From: Paraburkholderia sp. BL10I2N1
Lineage (GTDB): Bacteria > Pseudomonadota > Gammaproteobacteria > Burkholderiales > Burkholderiaceae
Length of the DNA: 64,000 nucleotides
Assembly: GCF_004361815.1 (NCBI RefSeq)
Contig: NZ_SNWA01000002.1
Span: 434,001-498,000 of the forward strand
Direction of reading: 5' to 3'
Shown here: one piece after another, positions 55,236 through 62,412 of the stretch
How the letters are laid out: every line of letters begins with the position of its first letter
Position numbering within the stretch: position 1 is the stretch's first letter
Translations under genes and position numbers: made by a program
Notes under the pieces: generated by a model
What the model saw: the letters and a program-made list of their open reading frames with translations, nothing else
Databases searched by the model: none
Told to the model about the DNA's origin: nothing

Positions 55236-56501
55236 TCAGGTACCAGGAAGCCGCGTCGTGGCAAGCGCCCGGTTGTCCCACTCAGCGGCCGCCTGATTCC
55301 ATATCCACGCGAGAATTTCAGATCCTTCGACCTCCGATTCGGTATCGCACCATTCGATCCACCCGAAATCGTCGCGACGTACCTCCTCAGGGTCTCTGTC
55401 GGGGACCCTTTGGCACCAGGCAAGGAGTTCGGCCATATTCAACGGCTGGTGCGGCTCGAAGTCGAGAAGCCCATTGAACTTTGGACCGTTGAACGTTCTG
55501 GGCGTGAATCCGCCTCGCTTCCCGGGCACGTATTTGCAGCGGTGAACGAAATACTCGGCAAGCGTGGTGCCGAGCAACCGTCCCGCGATGTGGTCCACCG
55601 GGAAGTGCACGCCAGCGATCGTCCGGTTGATGGTGACGCGGTACGCCTGGCGCATGAGCTGTTGTCCGAACACCGATGTTTCCGGCTGGCCGCGCAGCGC
55701 GCAGAGGACATTCGAGACGATATAGGCCTGCGTGCCGTGACCGCTCGGAAGCGAGCCGTGCCCCGGTGTCTGGATCATCGGCTGTACCTGGGGCGAGTAG
55801 TCGATGGGGCGCGGTACCGCCAGCGCGTGTTTGAACCTCATTTCCACGAAGATCGCAAAGCGCACCACCGTATCGAGCAACTCCAGTGTCTTGGGCGTAC
55901 GCGCCGGATGAAGGTTCGCGATCGAACTCCAGAACGCGAGCTGCGGTCCCATTTGGTAAAGAATCTCCGATGCGCGGTCCTCCCGCAGATCGGCGTATTC
56001 GTCCATCTTTCCCAGTTGCTCGATGAAGGCCCTTTCCGGCGGCCGGATCATGCTCGCGATCCGGGTCATGCTGGCTTGGCCGCCACCCTTGCCGCTTTCG
56101 TCCTGGCCGCTCCAGCCCGTCCCCTGTCCGCCGGGCGCACCGCCCTTGTGCCACAGGCTCACCTTGCCGTCGCTCGACCTGGAAAAGTGAAGGTTGGACA
56201 ACAGCTCGAAATCGAATACCGTTGCCCGCACCCACGGTTCCCATCTCCATAGCTGCGCCGGGTCTTCGACGAGCCGCAGCGCCGGTCCCTCGTTGAGGTC
56301 GACCTCGATCTGCTTGCCTTTCCAGTTGCCGACTATCCCGTCGCGGTGACCGATCAGGGCGTCCGCCAACAGCCAGGACTCATAGGTCACCCCTCCGCCG
56401 GAGGCGGGCGCGCCGCCCACGTCGTTCCCTCCGCCCGCACCACCGGCGCCGCCAGCGCCACCCGCGCCGCCCGCCCCGCCTGCACCACCGAGTCCGCTCA
56501 C
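55236..56501 (-). CDS. PAP2/vanadium haloperoxidase-like protein with Gly/Ala repeat N terminus
   Basis: 421 residues. The first 25 residues are GGA repeats (encoded by 56430-56498), followed by an alpha-helical protein. The three acid phosphatase/haloperoxidase motifs are intact: KHALAVPRP, LPSGHGTQAY and RTIAGVHFPVDHIAGRLLG (binding the phosphate or vanadate, with His residues in PSGH and VHFPVDH). Length and helical composition fit vanadium-dependent haloperoxidase homologues better than membrane PAP2 enzymes, as no membrane helices are visible. No signal peptide. Co-transcribed with the subtilase gene. Whether it is a phosphatase or haloperoxidase cannot be told. Confidence 0.85.
   Translation of the reverse strand: MSGLGGAGGAGGAGGAGGAGGAGGGNDVGGAPASGGGVTYESWLLADALIGHRDGIVGNWKGKQIEVDLNEGPALRLVEDPAQLWRWEPWVRATVFDFELLSNLHFSRSSDGKVSLWHKGGAPGGQGTGWSGQDESGKGGGQASMTRIASMIRPPERAFIEQLGKMDEYADLREDRASEILYQMGPQLAFWSSIANLHPARTPKTLELLDTVVRFAIFVEMRFKHALAVPRPIDYSPQVQPMIQTPGHGSLPSGHGTQAYIVSNVLCALRGQPETSVFGQQLMRQAYRVTINRTIAGVHFPVDHIAGRLLGTTLAEYFVHRCKYVPGKRGGFTPRTFNGPKFNGLLDFEPHQPLNMAELLAWCQRVPDRDPEEVRRDDFGWIEWCDTESEVEGSEILAWIWNQAAAEWDNRALATTRLPGT
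56430..56498 (-). repeat. Gly-Gly-Ala triplet repeat tract
   Basis: About seven tandem copies of a 9-bp unit encoding Gly-Gly-Ala at the N terminus of the haloperoxidase-like protein; such tracts can vary in copy number by slippage. Confidence 0.75.
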
Positions 56502-56546
56502 GATCGCTCCTCCGTCTTCGATATCAAACCAGCCCGTGAACTGCGG

Positions 56547-58385
56547 CTACGCGGGCAATCCTGCCCTCCTCAACGCCTCGGACCAGATTGGACCGGTCTT
56601 GTACCCGGCACATGGCGAACGCTCCAGATAGCTCGTGACGGTCAGCGTCGAATCGTAGGCGAGCACTTCGTTGACCGTCGCGTGAGCCGCTTCAGTCTGC
56701 CCGAGCAGCGATTGGGCAATGGCAAGCGCGCGCAGCGTCGATGTGTTGGTGCGGTTGGAGCGCAATGAGCGTTGCGCGAGTTCGATCGCCCGCTCGTAGC
56801 GACCCGCGGACAGAGCCGCGGTGGCGCCGAGCGATTCATAAAACGAACGCAGCGGATCGAGGGGAGACAGCCTGAGCGCGCGCTCGGTGGCATCGACCGC
56901 GACCGACCCTTCGCCCTTGAATGCGTGCAGGGTGCCGTCGAGAAGCCAGGCAAGCGAATCGTTGGGATTGACGCTCAGCGCTTCTTCATAGCGCTTCTGC
57001 CCGATGTCCAGCCGCCTGAGCAGACTGGTATGGACGAAGCCGTCGATGGCCAGTGCCAGCGAACAGCGCGGATCGACATCGAGCGCCCGCTTCGTGCAAT
57101 CGAGCGCGGCTTCGGCCTCGCTCAGCCTGTCGTTCGTCCAGCCGCGGTTAAAGCGCAGCACATGCCATTTCGCAAGCCATGCGTGCGGCGTCGCCTGACG
57201 GCGCGCGCGCTCAGCGAGAACTTCGAGCATGTCCCGCGCGCGGTGAAAATCGTAGGCCACGCCGCGATGCATCAGCACGATCGCACTCATCAACAGCGTG
57301 CAGCTTTCGAGTGTCGGCAATGCCTGCGACTGGGCGCGCTGCACCTCGTGAGCAATGATCGCCGTGCTGATTTCGGAGACGACACAATGCGTCAGGTCAT
57401 CGTCGCCATTCATGATTTCCGCTATGCGGCCCGTGAGGCTGTCGCTCCACACGACACGGCGCGACTTCGTTTCCGCCAGTTCGGCAACGAGTATCAAATG
57501 ATCGCCCGAGATCCGGTAAGCACCCGACAGGACGTAGTTGACGCCGAGAAAATCGCTGACTTCGTCAAGCGTCGCGTCGCGTCCGCGAAAGGCGGTGGTG
57601 GATAAACGGGAGATGACTTCCAGTTCCGATGTACGGCACAACGACGAAATGATCTCATCGGCCAGCACCTCGCCAAGCACAAAGTGCTCGGGCTGGACGC
57701 CGCGCGCGGTGAAGGGAATGACGGCGATCGTCGGGCGAAGTTCAGGCAGAAATGAGCTATGCGGCTCGATCACAGGGCGCGGCCCCGGAGCGCCAATGCG
57801 ATACGCCCGCACCGGACGCTTCAGGTGCTTGAGGTGGCAATCGCCGAGGTCCTCGATGTCGGCGTCGAGTTCCGCGGTCAACTGGTCGCGAACTTCCACC
57901 GAGACCACAATTTCACCGGGCCCGGCCAGGGTGTAGAGGCGTGCGGCCAGATTGACGCCGCGTCCGTACACGTCGCGCTGGTCCTCGAACAGTTCGGTGA
58001 CATGCAGGCTCATGCGCAACAGCAGGTGCTGGGCCGGCACAAGGTTGACGTTGAGGCTCACGCACGCACGCTGGATCGCGAAGGCGGCCTGCACAGCGTG
58101 ATGCACGCTGACGAACGTGACCATCAACCCGTCGCCCTCTGTCCTGATCAGGCGACCGCTATGCGCCGGTACGATCCTGCTTTCGATATGGGCTCGCAGA
58201 TCGCGCCATCGCGTGGCCGCACCCGCTTCATCGTCCTCGATCAGGCGACACGATTCCACCAGGTCGGCGAACAGCACTGTCCGGACCACCCGCACGAATT
58301 CATCCGATGAATGTGAAACGTTTGGGGTCACATTGTTCGAACCTGCTTTTCGGAAGCCCTTGGCATGGTGAGGTGCGTCGGCCAT
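56547..58385 (-). CDS. Class III nucleotide cyclase with TolB-like and TPR domains
   Basis: 612 residues from MADAPHHAKGFRKAG (ATG; an upstream frame of 50 codons has no homology). Domains: catalytic cyclase domain (about 30-205; metal Asp in VLFADLVESCRL, second metal Asp in TEGDGLMVTF, transition-state Asn and Arg in YGRGVNLAARLYTLA), then a TolB-N/FlgO-like domain (TIAVIPFTARG; LGEVLADEIISSLCRTSELEVI) and a C-terminal TPR array (about 400-600). It probably makes cAMP; substrate-specifying residues differ enough that cGMP cannot be ruled out. Lies downstream of, and on the same strand as, a regulator with a cyclic-nucleotide-binding domain. Confidence 0.9.
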   Translation of the reverse strand: MADAPHHAKGFRKAGSNNVTPNVSHSSDEFVRVVRTVLFADLVESCRLIEDDEAGAATRWRDLRAHIESRIVPAHSGRLIRTEGDGLMVTFVSVHHAVQAAFAIQRACVSLNVNLVPAQHLLLRMSLHVTELFEDQRDVYGRGVNLAARLYTLAGPGEIVVSVEVRDQLTAELDADIEDLGDCHLKHLKRPVRAYRIGAPGPRPVIEPHSSFLPELRPTIAVIPFTARGVQPEHFVLGEVLADEIISSLCRTSELEVISRLSTTAFRGRDATLDEVSDFLGVNYVLSGAYRISGDHLILVAELAETKSRRVVWSDSLTGRIAEIMNGDDDLTHCVVSEISTAIIAHEVQRAQSQALPTLESCTLLMSAIVLMHRGVAYDFHRARDMLEVLAERARRQATPHAWLAKWHVLRFNRGWTNDRLSEAEAALDCTKRALDVDPRCSLALAIDGFVHTSLLRRLDIGQKRYEEALSVNPNDSLAWLLDGTLHAFKGEGSVAVDATERALRLSPLDPLRSFYESLGATAALSAGRYERAIELAQRSLRSNRTNTSTLRALAIAQSLLGQTEAAHATVNEVLAYDSTLTVTSYLERSPCAGYKTGPIWSEALRRAGLPA

Positions 58386-58703
58386 GACGCACGTCCGCCC
58401 GCCTCTGCTCACGCGTTGCCGGATGGCGCGACAGCACTTTACGTGCTGCGCCGACGACTCGTGCACGCTACTGAAGACCTGTCTGGATAAGGCGCACGTA
58501 TCAATGGATGATGCGTGACTCTGGGTCGTCTTCACCGGATTCGCGTTTGTATGAGTTATAGCCGATAAACGGTTTTTGACTGCTCATTTTTAACGCACTG
58601 CGGGGCGTTGCAGGCGAGCATTTCATCGCGTGCGTGACCCGTGGACAGAGGTATCAGAGTGGTCCGTGCGAGGCTTCGCAAGCGATGCGCTCGAAGCCAT
58701 GGC
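58386..58703. other. Intergenic region before the cyclase gene
   Basis: About 318 bp between the regulator and cyclase genes (same strand). The part at 58540-58600 is relatively AT-rich, a probable promoter for the cyclase gene. No gene recognised. Confidence 0.4.
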
Positions 58704-59735
58704 CTAGGACGAGGAGCGCCGTTTGTCCGCCTCGAGCCGGCGCGTAATGAGATGAATGAGGTATACCGCGAATTCCGGGTCCTGGTAGTAGAGCCGCATC
58801 GCGTCGGTGGCCGTGACCGTCAGCAACTCCGTGTCGGTTTCGCACCGGGCCGTGCAGGTGCGTCTGTGATCGGGCGAGAACAGTCCGATTTCGCCGAGCA
58901 TCGTACCGGGACCCACGTCGACATCGATCTCCTTCAGCCGGATCGTTCCCCGCACGACGTAGTACAGCGCGTCGGCAGGATCGCCTTGGCGAAAGAGCGT
59001 CTCGCCGCGGCGGTACTGAGTGCGCGTCATGTATGCGAGCAGGCGCCCGACTGAAAGCTGTCCCTCCAGCGCCTGGCGGATCTGCTCGTCGGCAACGGTT
59101 TTCAGACGCGTCGCAGCGACGCTGGCCTGACTGCGGCTGCTCACCTTGAGTGCCTTGTATGCCGTGTAAAGATGCACCTTGACGGTCCCTTCGGCAATGT
59201 CCAGGTGACGCGCGATCGTCTTGTTCGATTCGCCGCGCGCGGCTCTCGCCAGCACTTCGATCTGTCGTGGAGTCAGGGCGCGCGGGCTGTCCTGCGACTC
59301 CTTGTCCGGCTTTGCATGCGGAATTTCGCGCGGACCGTGCTGATTCACCGCGAAGTCCACCAACGCCCTCGGCAGATAGATGCCTCCCGATAGCACCAGA
59401 CGCAATGCGTCGAGCAATACGGAGGAGGATTCAGATTTGTCGAAACAGCCTGTGACGCCTGAGGCGATCAGGTTCTCGACAGTGTTCGGATCGGTTGTCG
59501 TGAGCAGCACCACGATCGGCGCAGCAGGTACCAGTTTGCGTATCGCGTCGATCGCCTGCAGCGCCTCTTTCAGATAGTCGCCGTCGAGCACGACGAGATC
59601 GGCCGGCGCGCTGGTGTCGAGCGCCGCCCCCGCGTAGTCGACGCATGTGACTTCTGCCGCCGGATCCAGATCGCGCAGAATGCGTGCAACTCCGTCAGGA
59701 AGTAATCCGGCGGGGCCGGCGAGAAGAATGTGCAT
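58704..59735 (-). CDS. Response-regulator receiver-LuxR HTH-cyclic nucleotide-binding fusion regulator
   Basis: 343 residues in three domains. A receiver domain (1-125) keeps the phospho-acceptor Asp51 (VVLDGDYLKE) and Lys in GCFDKSES, but the acidic pair normally near residues 8-10 is absent (HILLAGPAGLL). A LuxR/FixJ helix-turn-helix domain follows (LTPRQIEVLARAARGES, NKTIARHLDIAEGTVKVHLY). The C terminus (about 215-343) is a CRP-type cNMP-binding domain (YRRGETLFRQGDPADALYYV; phosphate-binding cassette GEIGLFSPDHRRTCTARC with Glu and Arg). The order HTH before cNMP domain is unlike CRP. The class III cyclase encoded next is the obvious ligand source. Confidence 0.9.
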   Translation of the reverse strand: MHILLAGPAGLLPDGVARILRDLDPAAEVTCVDYAGAALDTSAPADLVVLDGDYLKEALQAIDAIRKLVPAAPIVVLLTTTDPNTVENLIASGVTGCFDKSESSSVLLDALRLVLSGGIYLPRALVDFAVNQHGPREIPHAKPDKESQDSPRALTPRQIEVLARAARGESNKTIARHLDIAEGTVKVHLYTAYKALKVSSRSQASVAATRLKTVADEQIRQALEGQLSVGRLLAYMTRTQYRRGETLFRQGDPADALYYVVRGTIRLKEIDVDVGPGTMLGEIGLFSPDHRRTCTARCETDTELLTVTATDAMRLYYQDPEFAVYLIHLITRRLEADKRRSSS

Positions 59736-60059
59736 GCGTTTCTTCGCGTTAGGATGAGCCTTCTTCCTGCGGCGTCGGTCATGCGCAAACGGTCGACGAT
59801 TGCGCGCCCGGTTTCGAACTGCCTCATTACATTATGGTCTGCTTCGAGCCAGAATATTTTCGACCGGGTCAAATTCTCAGACAACGACATGTTGCTTATT
59901 TGAATATCGGGAAAACGGGCATTTACGCGAAGGCAGGAAGTGAGCCAGAGGGCACTAAACCGTTGTGGTACCGCGCGGAGTAAACATTGGGACGCATTGT
60001 TTCAATGTGAGAGCCAATGACACAAAGCGGCTGGTGGCCATCGAGCGCGCCGGTGACGC
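59736..60059. other. Intergenic region upstream of the fusion regulator gene
   Basis: About 324 bp between tssC and the regulator gene. The stretch at 59815-59940 is distinctly AT-rich (containing GAATATTTTCGACC on the plus strand) and is the likely promoter region of the regulator. No ORF of note. Confidence 0.45.
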
Positions 60060-61574
60060 TTAAGCGGCAAATTTTCCGGAGGGCAGCGTCGACACGATGC
60101 ACAGCGAAACGGTGAGCCCGTCCAGCTGGTAGTACGGCCTCAAAAAAAATTGTGACGTGTAGTAACCGGGCGAGCCTTCGACTGGTTCGATCCTGACTCT
60201 CGCAGCGGCAAGCGGCTTTTGCGCCCTGGTGAATTCGGACGAATGGAGCGGATCCCCATCGACATAATTCATGATCCAGTTGTTAAGCCACCTCTCCATG
60301 TCGGCGTGCCCCTTGAATGTCCCGAGCCGGTCGCGCGCAATGCACCGGAGATAGTGCGCAAACCGGCTGCAGGCGAAGCAATACGGCAGGCGCGCGGCCA
60401 GAGCGGCATTCGCCGTCGCATTGGAATCGTCGTATTCAGCGGGCTTTTGCAGGGACTGTGCGCCTATGAACGCGGCGAAGTCCGCGTGCTTGCGGTGAAT
60501 AAGCGGCATGAAGCCGTTCTTCGCCAGTTCCGCTTCACAGCGGTCCGAAATCGCGATCTCGGTCGGACATTGCGTCTCGACGCTGCCATCGTCGCCCGGA
60601 AAACTGTGCGCCGGCAGGCCTTCGAGCGCCCCGCCCGATTCCACGCCGCGAATCCTCGCACACCAGCCATACAGATTGAACGACCGGTTGATATTGACGG
60701 CCATCGCATACGCCGCGTTGGCCCACACATATTTCCCATGCTCCGCCGAACCGGTGTCCTCCTCGAATTCGAACTGGTCGACCGGCGCGGTGCGCGCGCC
60801 ATAGGGCATGCGCGCCAGAAACCGCGGCATGGCGAGGCCGACATAACACGCGGCCGCGGATTCGCGCAGCGACCGCCAGCCCGCATATTCGGGCGCGTTG
60901 AAGATCCCGGTCAGATCGCGCCGTCTCGCCAGCTCCTGCCACGAATCCATCTGCATCAGCTTCGGGCTCGCGCCCGCGATAAACGGCGCCTGCGCAGCGG
61001 CCGCGAGACTCGCCATCCCGCCAAGCAGTTCCAGATCGGGTGGCCCGTGATCGAAGTAGAAATCGCCGATCAGCGCGCCGAACGGCTCACCGCCGACGTG
61101 CGCGAAAGGTTCCTGGCAGACCGTCCGGAAGAGCGGACTCTGCTCCCACGCGTCGTCCCTGAAACGCTCGAGGGTTTCGCCAAGCTCGCTCTTCGCGATG
61201 TTCAGCGTGCGAATCTTCAGCATCTCGCTGGTGTCGGTGTTGTTGACGAGGTAGTGCAAACCGCGCCACGAGCCCTCTAGCTGCTGAAATTCCGGATGAT
61301 GCAGGATCAGGTTCAACTGCCCGGCGAGCTTCCCGTCGATCCCCGCGACCAGGGTCTGGATCGTCCGAACAACATCGTCCGGGACAACCTGGTCTTGCAA
61401 CAGGACCTGCTGCGCCAGTGTCCGCACCTCACTCCGTAGCGCCTTCTTCGTCCCCTCCGTCTTCGATCTGAACTCCTTTTCCAGCAGGGCGGCAAGGTCG
61501 TCGCCTTCGGGCATCGCCCCCTGTGCATCCGGTCGAGCCGGCGGCGGGCCGGAGGATCGAGGTGTCTTGCACAT
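60060..61574 (-). CDS. tssC: Type VI secretion sheath large subunit TssC (EvpB/VC_A0108 family)
   Basis: 504 residues from MCKTPRSSGPPPARPD, GGGAG upstream. Family signatures are clear: LNLILHHPEFQQLEGSWRGL, YLVNNTDTSEMLKIRTLNI, ALIGDFYFDHGPPDLELL, FIAGASPKLMQMDSW, MPYGARTAPVDQFEFEE and a C-terminal TSQFFLRPYYQLDGLTVSL. With TssB it polymerises into the contractile sheath around the Hcp tube. Length is normal and no frame damage is seen. No hcp, tssE, tssF/G, vgrG, clpV or tssJKLM gene lies around it in this window. Confidence 0.95.
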   Translation of the reverse strand: MCKTPRSSGPPPARPDAQGAMPEGDDLAALLEKEFRSKTEGTKKALRSEVRTLAQQVLLQDQVVPDDVVRTIQTLVAGIDGKLAGQLNLILHHPEFQQLEGSWRGLHYLVNNTDTSEMLKIRTLNIAKSELGETLERFRDDAWEQSPLFRTVCQEPFAHVGGEPFGALIGDFYFDHGPPDLELLGGMASLAAAAQAPFIAGASPKLMQMDSWQELARRRDLTGIFNAPEYAGWRSLRESAAACYVGLAMPRFLARMPYGARTAPVDQFEFEEDTGSAEHGKYVWANAAYAMAVNINRSFNLYGWCARIRGVESGGALEGLPAHSFPGDDGSVETQCPTEIAISDRCEAELAKNGFMPLIHRKHADFAAFIGAQSLQKPAEYDDSNATANAALAARLPYCFACSRFAHYLRCIARDRLGTFKGHADMERWLNNWIMNYVDGDPLHSSEFTRAQKPLAAARVRIEPVEGSPGYYTSQFFLRPYYQLDGLTVSLCIVSTLPSGKFAA

Positions 61575-61678
61575 GGTGGCATTCTCCCGGTAGATGCTTT
61601 CGATACGTGGTATCGACCGGCGCCTGGGGCGCCTCTGGGCGGCGGACTTGCGACAGCTGCGCAAACCCATGTGCGCCA

Positions 61679-62182
61679 TCACGTGCTCCCGGCTGGCGGA
61701 CCGTCCGATGCAAGCGTCTTGAGCCACGCCGGATCTTTCAGCATCCTCGCAATCAGTTCTTCCGCGCCTGCCTTGCCATCCATTCTGGTGAGCAGACCGA
61801 CAAGCTGGGTACGCGCCTCGAGCAGTTGGCGAAGCGCGTCGATCCTGCGCACGAGTGCGCCGGGTGCAAAGTCGTCCATGCTCTCGAAGGTCATGTCGAC
61901 GCTGAGGTCGCCTGCCTGAGTCAGCGTATCCGGCACCTCAAACGCGACGCGCGGCTTGATCGCCTTCATCCGGCTATCGAAGTTATTGGCATCGATCTCC
62001 TCGAACCTGCGTTCCGCGACCGGCGGCAACGGGTCTGCGGGCTTGCCCGACAGGTCGGCCAGCACGCCCATTACGAACGGCAACCGGTTTTTCTGTTCGT
62101 CGCCGTCCACTTCGACTTCGTATTCAATCTGCACGCGTGGAGCGCGGTGGCGAACGTCGAATTTCTGCCTGCCGGTGGACAT
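61679..62182 (-). CDS. tssB: Type VI secretion sheath small subunit TssB
   Basis: 167 residues. The TssB core is intact: RVQIEYEVEVDGDEQKNRLPFV, MGVLADLSGKPADPLPPV, FEEIDANNFDSRMKAIKPRV and LSVDMTFESMDDFAPGALV (each in part), followed by helices (RIDALRQLLEARTQLVGLL). Forms the sheath heterodimer with TssC, whose gene starts 104 bp later. First gene of the 9.2-kb minus-strand block and divergent from the dppA-like gene. Confidence 0.95.
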   Translation of the reverse strand: MSTGRQKFDVRHRAPRVQIEYEVEVDGDEQKNRLPFVMGVLADLSGKPADPLPPVAERRFEEIDANNFDSRMKAIKPRVAFEVPDTLTQAGDLSVDMTFESMDDFAPGALVRRIDALRQLLEARTQLVGLLTRMDGKAGAEELIARMLKDPAWLKTLASDGPPAGST

Positions 62183-62412
62183 GACGCCTCCCTCCCTGAA
62201 CGCAAATCCCGTCTCCCTAAACGATCAAGGAGCCGGCAATTTGAAGTCACGGGCGTCCGTGCCGACGGCGCGGGCGTCATTCGTGGACCGAGTACCGGCT
62301 CCCGGTCGGGGAGCGCAATCTCCTTACCCGCAACGGAAAATTTTTACTAAGCTTTCAACACGTCGCTTGACGCATCGCTCGCATCACACTGGTTTTCCGC
62401 AGGAGTGCGCCC

